Shown one piece after another: positions 1 through 13,324 of a DNA stretch of 64,000 nt. The number at the start of each line of letters is the position of its first letter. Within the stretch, counting starts at the first letter, position 1. The DNA lies in NCBI GenBank assembly GCA_026874595.1, contig CM049319.1:6272101-6336100 (forward strand). The letters run 5' to 3'. The DNA is from Sipunculus nudus (taxonomy: Eukaryota > Annelida > Sipuncula > Golfingiida > Sipunculidae). The notes below the pieces were generated by a model, which searched no databases, was not told the DNA's origin, and saw nothing but the letters and a program-made list of their open reading frames with translations. Both the position numbers and the translations under genes were made by a program.

Positions 1-3000
1 GACAGGTCTACATATTTGGTGAGTGGGGCAGGTCTACAATTTGGTGAGTGGGACAGGTCTACAAGTTTAAAGAGTGGGACAGGTCTACATGTTTGGTGAG
101 TGGGATAGGTGTACATGTTTGATGAATGGGACAGGTCTTCATGTTTAGTGAGTGCGATAGGTCTACATGTTTAAAGAGTGGGACTGGTCTTCATGTTTAG
201 TGAGTGCGATAGGTGTACGTTTGAAGAGTGGGACAGGTCTTCTTGTTAAGTGAGTGCGATAGGTGTACATGTTTGAAGAGTTGGACAGGTCTTCTTGTTA
301 AGTGAGTGCGATAGGTGTACATGTTTGAAGAGTTGGACAGGTCTTCATGTTTAGTGAGTGAGATAGGTGTACATGATTGATGAGTTGGACAGGTCTTCTT
401 GTTAAGTGAGTGCGATAGGTGTACATGTTTGAAGTGTGGGACAGGTCTACAGGTTGTTCTTTATGTTTGGTGAGTGGGACAAGTCTAAAAGTTTGGTGAG
501 TGGGACAGGTCTACAAGTTTGAGGAGTGGGATAAGTCTACATGTTTGGTGAGTGGGACAGGTCTACATATTTGGTGAGTGGGGCAGGTCTACAATTTGGT
601 GAGTGGGACAGGTCTACAAGTTTAAAGAGTGGGACAGGTCTACATGTTTGGTGAGTGGGATAGGTGTACATGTTTGATGAATGGGACAGGTCTTCATGTT
701 TAGTGAGTGCGATAGGTCTACATGTTTAAAGAGTGGGACTGGTCTTCATGTTTAGTGAGTGCGATAGGTGTACGTTTGAAGAGTGGGACAGGTCTTCTTG
801 TTAAGTGAGTGCGATAGGTGTACATGTTTGAAGAGTTGGACAGGTCTTCTTGTTAAGTGAGTGGGATGGGTGTACATGTTTGAGGAGTGGGACAGGTCTA
901 CATGTTTAGTGAGTGGGGTATGTGTACATTTTTGGTGAGCGGGACAGGTGTTCATGTTTAGTTAGTAGGATAGGTGTACATGTTTGATGAGTTGGACAGG
1001 TCTTCATGTTAAGTGAGTGCGATAGGTGTACATGTTTGATAAGTGGGATAGGTCTTCATGTTAAGTGAGTGCGATAGGTGTACATGTTTGATGAGTGGGA
1101 CAGATCTTCTTGTTAAGTGAGTGCGATAGGTGTACATGTTTGAAGAGTGGGACAGGTGTTCATGTTTAGTTAGTAGGATAGGTGTACATGTTTGATGAGA
1201 TGGACAGGTCTTCATGTTAAGTGAGTGCGATAGGTCTACATGTTTGAAGAGTGGGACAGGTGTTCATGTTTAGTTAGTAGGATAGGTGTACATGTTTGAT
1301 GAGTTGGACAGGTCTTCATGTTAAGTGAGTGCGATAGGTCTACATGTTTGAAGAGACGGACAGGTGTTCATGTTTAGTTATTAGGATAGGTGTACATGTT
1401 TGATGAGTTGGACAGGTCTTCATGTTAAGTGAGTGCGATAGGTGTACATGTTTGAAGAGTGGGACAGGTGTTCATGTTTAGTTAGTAGGATAGGTGTACA
1501 TGTTTGATGAGTTGGACAGGTCTTCATGTTAAGTGAGTGCGATAGGTGTACATGTTTAAAGAGTGGGACATGTCTTCATGTTTAGTGAGTGCGATAGGTG
1601 TACATGTTTGATGAGTGGGATAGGTCTTCTTGTTAAGTGAGTGCGATAGGTCTACATGTTTGAAGAGTGGGACAGGTGTTCATGTTTAGTTAGTAGGATA
1701 GGTGTACATGTTTGATGAGTTGGACAGGTCTTCATGTTAAGTGAGTTCGATAGGTGTACATGTTTAAAGAGTGGGACAGGTCTTCATGTTTAGTGAGTGG
1801 GATAGGTGTACATGTTTAAAGAGTGGGACAGGTCTACATGTTAAGTGAGTGCGATAGGTGTACATTTTTGAAGAATGGGACAGGTGTTCATATTTAGTTA
1901 GTAGGATAGGTGTACATGTTTGATGAGTTGGACAGGTCTTCATGTTAAGTGAGTGCGATAGGTGTACATGTTTGAAGAATGGGACAAGTCTTCATGTTTA
2001 GTTAGTAGGATAGGTGTACATGTTTGATGAGTGGGACAGGTCTACATGTTTAGTGAGTGGGATGGGTGTACATGTTTGAGGAGTGGGACAGGTCTACATG
2101 TTTAGTGAGTGGGGTAGGTGTACATTTTTGGTGAGCGGGACAGATCTTCTTGTTAAGTGAGTGCGATAGGTGTACATGTTTGAAGAGTGGGACAGGTGTT
2201 CATGTTTAGTTAGTAGGATAGGTGTACATGTTTGATGAGATGGACAGGTCTTCATGTTAAGTGAGTGCGATAGGTCTACATGTTTGAAGAGTGGGACAGG
2301 TGTTCATGTTTAGTTAGTAGGATAGGTGTACATGTTTGATGAGTTGGACAGGTCTTCATGTTAAGTGAGTGCGATAGGTCTACATGTTTGAAGAGACGGA
2401 CAGGTGTTCATGTTTAGTTATTAGGATAGGTGTACATGTTTGATGAGTTGGACAGGTCTTCATGTTAAGTGAGTGCGATAGGTGTACATGTTTGAAGAGT
2501 GGGACAGGTGTTCATGTTTAGTTAGTAGGATAGGTGTACATGTTTGATGAGTTGGACAGGTCTTCATGTTAAGTGAGTGCGATAGGTGTACATGTTTAAA
2601 GAGTGGGACATGTCTTCATGTTTAGTGAGTGCGATAGGTGGACATGTTTGATGAGTGGGATAGGTCTTCTTGTTAAGTGAGTGCGATAGGTCTACATGTT
2701 TGAAGAGTGGGACAGGTGTTCATGTTTAGTTAGTAGGATAGGTGTACATGTTTGATGAGTTGGACAGGTCTTCATGTTAAGTGAGTTCGATAGGTGTACA
2801 TGTTTAAAGAGTGGGACAGGTCTTCATGTTTAGTGAGTGGGATAGGTGTACATGTTTAAAGAGTGGGACAGGTCTACATGTTAAGTGAGTGCGATAGGTG
2901 TACATTTTTGAAGAATGGGACAGGTGTTCATATTTAGTTAGTAGGATAGGTGTACATGTTTGATGAGTTGGACAGGTCTTCATGTTAAGTGAGTGCGATA

Positions 3001-6000
3001 GGTGTACATGTTTGAAGAATGGGACAAGTCTTCATGTTTAGTTAGTAGGATAGGTGTACATGTTTGATGAGTGGGACAGGTCTACATGTTTAGTGAGTGG
3101 GATGGGTGTACATGTTTGAGGAGTGGGACAGGTCTACATGTTTAGTGAGTGGGGTAGGTGTACATTTTTGGTGAGCGGGACAGGTGTTCATGTTTAGTTA
3201 GTAGGATAGGTGTACATGTTTGATGAGTTGGACAGGTCTTCATGTTAAGTGAGTGCGATAGGTGTACATGTTTGATAAGTGGGATAGGTCTGCATGTTAA
3301 GTGAGTGCGATAGGTGTATATGTTTGATGAGTGGGACAGGTCTTCTTGTTAAGTGAGTGCAATAGGTGTACATGTTTGAAGAGTGGGACAGCTCTTCATG
3401 TTAAGTGAGTGCGATAGGTGTACATGTTTGAAGAATGGGACAGGTGTTCATGTTTGTTAGTAGGATAGGTGTACATGTTTGATGAGTTGGACAGGTCTTC
3501 ATGTTAAGTGAGTGCGATAGGTGTACATGTTTGAAGAATGGGACAGGTCTTCATGATTATTGAGTGGGATAGGTGTACATGTTTGATGAGTGGGACAGGT
3601 CTACATGTTTAGTGAGTGGGATAGGTGTACATGTTTTAGGAGTGGGACAGGTCTACATGTTAAGTGAGTGCGGTAGGTGTACATGTTTGAAGAATGGGAC
3701 AGGTGTTCATGTTGAGTAAGTAGGATAGGTGTACATGTTTGATGAGTTGGACAGGTCTTCATGTTAAGTGAGTGCGATAGGTGTACATGTTTGAAGAATG
3801 GGACAGGTGTTCATGTTTTGTTAGTAGGATAGGTGTACATGTTTGATGAGTTGGACAGGTCTTCATGTTAAGTGAGTGCGATAGGTGTACATGTTTGATG
3901 AGTGGGACAGGTCTACATGTTTAGTGAGTGGGATAGGTGTACATGTTTGAGGAGTGGGACAGGTCTACATGTTAAGTGAGTGCGATAGGTGTACATGTGT
4001 GAAGAATGGGACAGGTGTTCATGTTTAGTTAGTAGGATAGGTGTACATGTTTGAGGAGTGGGACAGGTCTACATATTAAGTGAGTGCGATAGGTGTACAT
4101 GTTTGAAGAATGGGACAGGTGTTCATGTTTAGTTAGTAGGATAGGTGTACATGTTTGATGAGTTGGACAGGTCTTCATGTTAAGTGAGTGCGATAGGTGT
4201 ACATGTTTGAAGAATGTGACAAGTCTTCATGTTTATTGAGTGGGATAGGTGTACATGTTTGATGAGTGGGACAGGTCTACATGTTTAGTGAGTGGGATAG
4301 CTGTACATGTTTGAGGAGTGGGACAGGTCTACATGTTTAGTGAGTGGGGTAGGTGTACATTTTTGGTGAGCGGGACAGGTGTTCATGTTTAGTTAGTAGG
4401 ATAGGTGTACATGTTTGATGAGTTGGACAGGTCTTCATGTTAAGTGAATGCGATAGGTGTACATGTTTGATAAGTGGGATAGGTCTTCATGTTAAGTGAG
4501 TGCGATAGGTGTACATGTTTGATGAGTGGGACAGGTCTTCTTGTTAAGTGAGTGCAATAGGTGTACATGTTTGAAGAGTGGGACAGCTCTTCATGTTAAG
4601 TGAGTGCGATAGGTGTACATGTTTGAAGAATGGGACAGGTGTTCATGTTTGTTAGTAGGATAGGTGTACATGTTGGATGAGTTGGACAGGTCTTCATGTT
4701 AAGTGAGTGCGATAGGTGTACATGTTTGAAGAATGGGACAGGTCTTCATGATAATTGAGTGGGATAGGTGTACATGTTTGATGAGTGGGACAGGTCTACA
4801 TGTTTAGTGAGTGGGATATGTGTACATGTTTGAGGAGTGGGACAGGTCTACATGTTAAGTGAGTGCGATAGGTGTACATGTTTGAAGAATGGGACAGGTG
4901 TTCATGTTGAGTTAGTAGGATAGGTGTACATGTTTGATGAGTTGGACAGGTGTTCATGTTAAGTGAGTGCGATAGGTGTACATGTTTGAAGAATGGGACA
5001 GGTGTTCATGTTTTGTTAGTAGGATAGGTGTACATGTTTGATGAGTTGGACAGGTCTTCATGTTAAGTGAGTGCGATAGGTGTACATGTTTGATGAGTGG
5101 GACAGGTCTACATGTTTAGTGAGTGGGATAGGTGTACATGTTTGAGGAGTGGGACAGGTCTACATGTTAAGTGAGTGCGATAGGTGTACATGTGTGAAGA
5201 ATGGGACAGGTGTTCATGTTTAGTTAGTAGGATAGGTGTACATGTTTGAGGAGTGGGACAGGTCTACATGTTAAGTGAGTGCGATAGGTGTACATGTTTG
5301 AAGAATGGGACAGGTGTTCACGTTTAGTTAGTAGGATAGGTGTACATGTTTGATGAGTTGGACAGGTCTTCATGTTAAGTGAGTGCGATAGGTGTACATG
5401 TTTGAAGAATGGGACAAGTCTTCATGTTTATTGAGTGGGATAGGTGTACATGTTTGATGAGTGGGACAGGTCTACATGTTTAGTGAGTGGGATAGCTGTA
5501 CATGTTTGAGGAGTGGGACAGGTCTACATGTTTAGTGAGTGGGGTAGGTGTACATTTTTGGTGAGCGGGACAGGTGTTCATGTTTAGTTAGTAGGATAGG
5601 TGTACATTTTTGATGAGTTGGACAGGTCTTCATGTTAAGTGAGTGCGATAGGTGTACATGTTTGATAAGTGGGATAGGTCTTCATGTTAAGTGAGTAGGA
5701 TAGGTGTACATGTTTGATGAGTGGGACAGGTCTTCTTGTTAAGTGAGTGCGATAGGTGTACATGTTTGAAGAGTGGGACAGGTCTTCATGTTTAGTGATT
5801 GCGATAGGTGTACATGTTTGAAGAATGGGACAGGTGTTCATGTTTAGTTAGTAGGATAGGTGTACATGTTTGATGAGTTGGACAGGTCTTCATGTTAAGT
5901 GAGTGCGATAGGTGTACATGTTTGAAGAATGGGACAAGTCTTCATGTTTATTGAGTGGGATAGGTGTACATGTTTGATGAGTGGGACAGGTCTACATGTT

Positions 6001-7075
6001 TAGTGAGTGGGATAGGTGTACATGTTTGAAGAATGGGACAAGTCTTCATGTTTATTGAGTGGGATAGATGTACATGTTTGATGAGTGGGATAGGTCTACA
6101 TGTTTAGTGAGTGGGATAGGTGTACATGTTTGAGGAGTGGGACAGGTCTACATGTTTAGTGAGTGGGGTAGGTGTACATTTTTGGTGAGCGGGACAGGTG
6201 TTCATGTTTAGTTAGTAGGATAGGTGTACATGTTTGATGAGTTGGACAGGTCTTCATGTTAAGTGAGTGCGATAGGTGTACATGTTTGATAAGTGGGATA
6301 GGTCTTCATGTTAAGTGAGTGCGATAGGTGTACATGTTTGATGAGTGGGACAGGTCTTCTTGTTAAGTGAGTGCGATAGGTGTACATGTTTGAAGTGTGG
6401 GACAGGTCTTCATGTTTAGTGAGTGGGATAGGTGTACATGTTTGATGAGTGGGACAGGTCTACATGTTTAGTGAGTGGGATAGGTGTACATGTTTGAGGA
6501 GTGGGACAGGTCTACATGTTAAGTGAGTGCGATAGGTGTACATGTTTGAAGAATGGGACAGGTGTTCATGTTTAGTTAGTAGGATAGGTGTACATGTTTG
6601 ATGAGTTGGACAGGTCTTCATGTTAAGTGAGTGCGATAGGTGTACATGTTTGAAGAATGGGACAAGTCTTCATGTTTATTGAGTGGAATAGGTGTACATG
6701 TTTGATGAATGGGACAGGTCTACATGTTTAGTGAGTGGGGTAGGTGTACATTTTTGGTGAGCGGGACAGGTGTTCATGTTTAGTTAGTAGGATAGGTGTA
6801 CATGTTTGATGAGTTGGACAGGTGTTCATGTTGAGTGAGTGCGATAGGTGTACATGTTTGATAAGTGGGATAGGTCTTCATGTTAAGTGAGTGCGATAGG
6901 TGTACATGTTTGATGAGTGGGACAGGTCTTCTTGTTAAGTGAGTGCGATAGGTGTACATGTTTGAAGAGTGGGACAGGTCTTCATGTTTAGTGAGTGCGA
7001 TAGGTGTACATGTTTGAAGAGTGGGACAGGTCTTCATGTTTAGTGAGTGGGATAGGTGTACATGTTTGGAGAGTG
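1..7075. repeat. 26-bp minisatellite array with higher-order repeats
   Basis: About 270 tandem copies of a 26-bp unit, mostly alternating between two variants (gtacatgtttgatgagtggg... and cttcatgttaagtgagtgcg...) as a 52-bp dimer. The plus strand is strongly G+T rich. Longer blocks are repeated: 1,101-2,140 recurs at 2,141-3,180 (offset 1,040 = 40 units; the rare variant aagagacgga is at 1,351 and 2,391). A rare gtgagcggga variant recurs at 3,171, 4,366 and 5,561 (1,195-bp spacing), then 6,185 and 6,757. The first lines recur at offset 555. The array runs off the left edge and decays after about 7,075. Minus-strand open frames rich in Thr, His, Pro and Leu inside it follow from the repeat and are not genes. 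Confidence 0.97.
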
Positions 7076-7312
7076 GGAATATATTTAGTGAGCGGCAATA
7101 TTAGCTTGAAGAAATAGTCTTCATTTTTTGACAGAATAATCATTGATGTTTAGTTTATCTTTTTAAAATTAGCCATTGGTTGATAATTATGATTATCTTC
7201 TTTTCTTAACTGTATTTAAAAAAAATATACAATTTATTAATAAATGTTAAATATGTCTTATAAGAAATGATTAAATTGTTAAATACACAATGAAGATATG
7301 TTTCCGTTTTTA
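7076..7312. other. AT-rich flank, nothing recognisable
   Basis: Decayed remnants of the minisatellite up to about 7,110, then plain AT-rich sequence. No exon, RNA gene or repeat seen. Confidence 0.5.
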
Positions 7313-8470
7313 GCTCAGCTGATTGAAAGTCAACTGAGGTATAAGAATATCGCTTTGTCATTCGTCCGTCCGGGCGTCAAACCGTCCATTAGCGAGGTAC
7401 AAATTGTAACTGTTGACCCTAAATGCTTGTAAGATTAAAATTCAGAATAATTAAATGTGACAAAAAAGCCATTATCTTGGTAATTAATGAGACCGTGAGA
7501 TGACGAAAATCATGTCAGTATCTCAGTTGTGATTTCATTCTTTTGTTTATTGATAATAATTATGTGCCATATAGAAATCACCCTGTCCGTCCGTCTGTCC
7601 GTTCGTCCGTTCGTCCACGAAGTGTATCCTTATAATAACTCCAGTATGGATTGACATATGATTTTCACACTTTACTTATATATGGCCCATGACTAAAGCA
7701 AGAACTGGGAATTTCAAGGTCATAATGTCAAGGTAACATAACCAACTTATTTTAAGAGATTGTGGATACATTTTAAGCCAAACTTTACATCCGAAACCTT
7801 CTATCTTACACGTATTTCTCACCTGCCAATAACGAAAGTAGCCTATGGATTTAAGGGTCACAAGGTCAATGGACAAGGTCACTGGGGTTATCTATCCACA
7901 TTTTTTTCCAGATAGTTACTACAGTTTGACACCTTCAGTTTATTTAAATTCGACGTTTGAGTGGCAGGCTGCCACTTAATCAAGTCTGGATTGAAATATT
8001 CGTTTCAAACTTTACTTGTATATGTATACTTTTACACTTGTATATACAGGGTCAAAGGTCTAGGTCACAAGGCCCATCCATTTACAAATTAATTTATGGA
8101 CGAGAACTCCGGTTTGGATTGACAGACCGCTTCTAACTTGATTTATTAATGGTCCTCCACCAAAGTAAGAACAATTTTGATTTTGGGGTCAACAGGTCAA
8201 AGGTGAAAGCCACAGGACCAACATCTTTAAAAAGATTGTTTATGCACCTTTCTATCTCATACCTTCCATCCTCAATATACGGCTTACCTGCCATGGATAT
8301 AAATAATATGCAAATTCTGAGGTGACGTGGTAAGAGGTAGAGGTCACTGGACCCACTTTATTAAAAGACTGTAATGAAAATCAAAATGGTTTAAGCTCAA
8401 AGACAGTAAGTTATCAGATTTTTAGGTCACAAGATCTAAATCACAGGACCTACATTTTGAAAAAGCTCAT
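7313..8470 (+). repeat. Dispersed repeat with (GTCC)n tracts and 'aaggtcaa' modules
   Basis: Starts with agctcagctgattgaaagtc, then cattcgtccgtccgggcg. A second (GTCC)n run at about 7,587-7,616 is followed by repeated short motifs such as aaggtcataatgtcaaggt. Related head sequence occurs inverted at 33,430-33,515 and 46,617-46,722, and related bodies occur at 18,620-19,360 and 49,876-51,162. This marks it as a multicopy interspersed family. No coding capacity seen. The class is not resolved. Confidence 0.55.
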
Positions 8471-8479
8471 AAAAATATC

Positions 8480-8935
8480 CATAGCCCAATTTACACACGT
8501 TTTTCTGGAGCACTCTACATCGTTTAGCGCTACATTTTGACCACCGGTTAAAGTCGTTTCTACATTCTAGCGCTCGCCAGACGCTGTCTAGCGCGGTCTG
8601 CATTTGTGCTTCGAACGTGTGTAAACAGAAGTGGAGCGCGCTATCTATATAGCGCGCTCCAGCAAGACTCGGCTGTCATGTGAGTGGGATTAACCTATGC
8701 GCGCGGGGGATCCAATCTAGACCGCGCTAGATTGCAGTATTTATCTGCGTCAAAACGAAATGCAGATTCTAGGCCGGGCCAAGTGCAATTCGGCCTAACT
8801 TGACAAGGTCGCGCGCATTACAGGGTTACTTGGTCCGGCACTGTGTGAACGCAAGTTAAAATGTAGCCCGCTCTAGATTTTTCTGGACCGGTCTAGCGTG
8901 CGCCACATTTTTCTAGTGTAGGCTAAATAGGGCAA
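8480..8935. mobile_element. GC-rich fold-back/MITE-like element
   Basis: An abruptly GC- and CpG-rich island in AT-rich sequence. It carries a 30-bp hairpin at 8,632-8,661 (arms tggagcgcgctat / atagcgcgctcca, 4-nt loop). Subterminal inverted similarities include gctacattttgac near the left end against gctacattttaac read in reverse from the right part, and repeated ctagcg/cgctag motifs. No ORF. The fold-back layout suggests a non-autonomous element; exact ends and target duplication were not found. Confidence 0.45.
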
Positions 8936-11560
8936 ATATAGACAAATTCAGTTGAGCGTTGAGACCCATTGGTTCCTATTGATCTGTAAACTGTACAGTC
9001 TTAAGTTATTTACAGTACAGAGTGCAGGACTTTTTTAAAAGGGGGGTCCTATATTGTATATAGGAATAACGGTGTTCATTACCGCAGTCAGGGCAATATA
9101 TCTGAAACGTAAGTGGTTTTCTGAAATATGCAGAAAGTAAACGTTATTCACGTTTCAGCTTTTGTTATTTCCATTATAGTGCCAGTGCATTGATTGATAG
9201 ATATGTACAAAACTGTATTTAAAAAGGAATCTTACGCCTAGACAACCATCAGTGCAGTTAGCATCTATACGGTATGACCCTGCTTCTCGTCAGCTTTAGG
9301 CCTAAGTCCTTTATCTGCAGACGACAGCTCGTTTTTCACAGCCTCGTTGTGGAGTGTTGAGGTAAACCAGTGCAAACCTCTCCCTTTCAGAAATATAATC
9401 CGAAATACCTTGATCACTGAGAGTGTTTTATTGTTTCTGTTTTATCCCCTTCTCCCTCCATTAGTTTGACAGTCTGACTGATGCAGGACATAAATAAACA
9501 CGCGGATGTCATGTTTTAAATGGTTGTACATAATAAAAAGCAGCCCTGGTAGAGCAGACGAGTACATAGTTCTAGGACTTGATTACGTAGGAGAGAAATA
9601 CCGGCAAATAGGAATATAATTCGTTTGTCGTCACGATATTTTCCTCCTCCATCATGCACTGAGATCGTATTTCTTAAGTACTTAAACCTCTCTCTCAGTC
9701 TGCCTGTTTGTCCGTCTGTACGCTAGATACAGGGACGCCTTAAAACCAGCTACTCACCTTCCTTTTCTCTAAAAATTATTTTAGTTTTGCCTCACTCTGA
9801 GTAGATTTTATTTAATTCCAGGTTATTCAAGTTAAGATATGTTCCTATAAAATTCCTCCGTGAGAGACGTATACGGGCTTGTTAAACAATAAGCTGTCAG
9901 CAAACACAGCAAATGTCGACAAACGGAAGACAACATTGGTTGCATATGTGTGGAAGGTGAAAGGTCACTGGTTGGAAAACGCCCTTTACAAATCTCTAGT
10001 TCGTCTGACTTGCCGCCAGATGTCGTTGTTGAATACGTTTGCCCCTCACCTGTTTATGGCCTATTTCTATAAAACGTTCTTTAGTAACACATGTCAGATA
10101 TATCGAATAGGTGAATAGCAAAAAAAAAAAAACCAATATTTGTTGTGCGTGTATAAGCATTGGTCCTTGAAAAATCCTAAATACAATATTTAAATTGGGT
10201 AAAACCCATATCCCCCAGCTTATATGCGAAAATCCCTCATGCCATATTTTAATTGGGTAAATACGCATGTCCCCAAGCGTATATATGCAATAATGCGTAT
10301 GTGCAAATAACGCCGAAGGAGCGATTTTCACGCATAGGACCTGCTTGAACTGATGACTTCCCTGCACAATGACGTCAGCCTAGGGTCTTTTTCTTGATTT
10401 TTTTTCGCGGATAGGGATAGGGGAGGGGGTGCACATGGAGGGGTAAGACCTGCTTGATTCACTGTAGCACTACACCCTTTCACGGACATACACAAACCCG
10501 CATAAACACACACACACACACGCACGCGCATAAACTTGACATGGATATTAAGCATTGTGCCTGTCCTTCTATTTACCTTTTCTTTGTCACAATAAGCTGC
10601 AAGGAAAGCCTGAGGGTCAAGAAGTTGGACACACAATGTATACTCCTCACGCAGCGGTTTTACACTCTCCAAATCTCCTTCGTTTCAGCCGCTGCTTTTA
10701 TTTAGCAAATGTTCGGGGTCTCAGATCCAGCCATGGCACTGAGCCAAGAATCAGACCAACGAGACCTGCGTGGGTGTCGCGGATTTAAAATGTTTAGAGT
10801 TGGATGCAGAATGCGTCCTAATGGGCCTGACTACAATTGTTTGCACGGTGCTATTGAAATCCGGAAAATCTTGAAAAACAAAGAAGCGGTTAAAACGAAG
10901 GAGATCTTGTTCGTTTCTCGCCCGAGACAGAAAATCAGAGGTGACCCGGTGTCCATTTTAACCATTCATTGGTGGAGAGGGTGTATCCTTGTGCTAAAGG
11001 ACTCGGGCCACCGAAAGCCACAATATACGTGGCTCCGTTGGTTCAAATTTTATCGTGGGGTTTTTATTTCGTGGGTCGTTAATATCTTAAAATATTAAAA
11101 ACCAAAGGATTTTGCTAAAAATGCTTTCGGCTGATCAACCCACTTCTTATATATATCGACCCCTGTAATTACCGAAATACTATAGGTTTACTTCATTTAA
11201 AAGAATTTGATAATTAATGCGTAATTGTTTGTCAACAGTATAAATAATGACACACCCACACCTATATTACTTAAGTTATTTTTCATTAAAAAAAATGCTG
11301 CACATGTTTGACTTCACCTGAATTTATAAACTAATTGGCAGAAAGCGGAAATATAGCGAGACTTTATCCTTTAGTGTTTAAAGCATAAATAAAAAACAAA
11401 CAAACACGTAATCTATATTATTAATACAAAGTGACTGGTTTTGTTTTTATATCTAGACCTGTCAACGGAATGACGCAGCTTATAGATATTACCTTAGTTT
11501 AGTGCTGTCACGATTAATAACGTGAGTGATCCATTTAAACAATAGTGGCGTCGTGGTATA
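8936..11560. other. Intergenic, no recognised gene
   Basis: Contains several short open frames (for example 129 codons at 10,709-11,098, plus strand) with no motif or homology I recognise and no convincing exon structure. A CRE-like TGACGTCA lies at about 10,371. A block near 10,638-10,706 is a dispersed repeat listed separately. Confidence 0.4.
10638..10706 (+). repeat. Dispersed repeat copy A (partner at 25,146)
   Basis: The stretch containing cacgcagcggttttacac and cttcgtttcagccgctgctt is closely matched in the same orientation at about 25,146-25,219 (cacacagcggttatacac, cttcgttttagccgctgctt). Two diverged copies 14.5 kb apart indicate an interspersed element fragment. Confidence 0.65.
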
Positions 11561-11682
11561 ACAACAAGAGAGGTGATGTTTATAGCGCTCGAAATATACA
11601 CTCTAATGCATATGACGAACATAAAAACCGAAATAGTGATGTATGTCGAGGAAATCCACACACGCACTCTCTCTCCGTCTGT

Positions 11683-11726
11683 CAGTCTCTCTCTCTTTCT
11701 CTCTTTCTCTCCCCCCCCCCCCCCCC

Positions 11727-11782
<56 letters not shown>

Positions 11783-11788
11783 GAGATA

Positions 11789-11831
<43 letters not shown>
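11683..11831. repeat. (CT)n / poly-C / (GA)n mirror microsatellite
   Basis: A long CT tract with an internal run of about 17 C is followed, after a short ttagagataggaa spacer, by a GA tract to about 11,831. CT next to GA makes a large inverted repeat able to form a hairpin. The Ser/Leu and Arg/Glu open frames across it are repeat artefacts. Confidence 0.95.
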
Positions 11832-11962
11832 GGACTGACAGAGAGACAGGGGGGAGACTGATAGTTAAACGTAAAAGAAGAAAACTTGACTATGATTTTA
11901 TCAATAGCATACTGAGACTGTGAGACTGTTACGTATACATAAACAATCCTAAGTATTATCAA

Positions 11963-12480
11963 ATGTAACCAGTGACATATGCCAGGTAAAATATTACCCT
12001 CGTAAATTCACGACTTTTGCTATTTTCTCTCTTGGCTTGGGCCTAAAAATATGAAACTTGAGTGAACTCAGTTGCCCTCATGTTAACTTACTTGTCCCAG
12101 TTATGATAACCAGCTTACCAACACCTGGTAATCCACTTTCCCAACACGTACACCTGTTGTTAATTTCAGCCCCTGTGTCGTGTAGATTTCAAGGTTTTGC
12201 TGAGGCTGGCGGTTGTACCCGGTGACCCCGGGCTATCACCTGGCGGCGTGCTGGTTCACATGATACAAGCTGTACACGGCCTGGTGGAGATGAGGTGATA
12301 GTGGTAGATTTCACATCTGGTACATTATTTGCCAAAATGTCAACCAGTGCTTGTGGTCTCTTTATGCATAAAGTATATAAACACATACAATGTTTAATAT
12401 TTGTTTACTGTATACATTCACGATATAATAGTAAAACTCATCAAAGCTTTCTCTTTCGTTATCTATTGTCTGTCTATCTG
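11963..12480. other. Intergenic, nothing recognised
   Basis: Unique-looking sequence with only short open frames. No exon or RNA gene recognised. Confidence 0.35.
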
Positions 12481-12516
12481 ATATATATAAATATATATAT
12501 ATATATATGTTCACAC

Positions 12517-12608
<92 letters not shown>
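12481..12608. repeat. (AT)n followed by (GA)n microsatellite
   Basis: Two AT tracts separated by a short cacacacata-type spacer, directly followed by a GA tract. The translated Tyr-Ile and Arg-Glu frames are artefacts. Confidence 0.95.
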
Positions 12609-12613
<5 letters not shown>

Positions 12614-12773
12614 CATACAAAATCCCTTGATAGTCGGCAAAATGAGCACATTTAATACATACTTAAGACATTTGCATGATCAGCATTACAGGTCGGATCT
12701 TATACCAACACACACACACACACCTTCACATCCTTATACACAGACATTTGTGAATCAGAATAACCATTGTTAA

Positions 12774-13320
12774 AGGGAAGTCTAAAAGCAAATGACTGAT
12801 ATTTAAATAATAAAATATTTTGTATGGCACCCCAGAGATTCATTTAATATTGAATGCAAAGATGAAGCCTTCGCGAAAAAATTGTGGAAAAAAAGTTGAA
12901 ATCAGGAAATTTTTACCGCGTGAGTATGAAGCTGGCCACATTATATACATGTGTATATGTTACAGTCAATGTGTAAAATCATTCAATTTGTAAATTGCCT
13001 GAAATTTTCAGTCAAATTACAAATTGCCTGATTCACTCTGGCACTATATAAAATAACAGAAATTTTTAGGGTGTGGGTGGGGTGACCTCCTTCCTCGTTG
13101 CAGGAAAATTCTCACAAATGTCCTTTAAAATTTCAGCAATTTTGAAACAATTTTGGTATAAAACAACAAATAAATTTTCTCGCTTCAGAAACCAACAACA
13201 TATTTAAGTGTTTGACCTGAAATTACTTAGGTCAGCAAACGTCCTCTGAGAACCCTCCCCCCCCCCCATAACTCTTGGATCCACTGCTGTTATCAAATTT
13301 TGCTTTGATAATTTGATTCT
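12774..13320. other. Intergenic, nothing recognised
   Basis: AT-rich with a poly-C run near 13,258. No coding or RNA signal seen. Confidence 0.35.
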
Positions 13321-13324
13321 ACAA

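Noticed and set aside
752-7037. Several minus-strand open frames of 67-85 codons in the first 7 kb
   Set aside because: They arise from the 26-bp tandem repeat, whose minus strand has few stops. Reading frame shifts with every unit and there is no exon structure.
10709-11098. 129-codon plus-strand open frame
   Set aside because: No recognisable domain, no splice context and unremarkable composition. Kept only as an unexplained frame in the intergenic entry.
11545-11962. Ser/Leu- and Arg/Glu-rich open frames
   Set aside because: Pure translation of CT/GA microsatellites.
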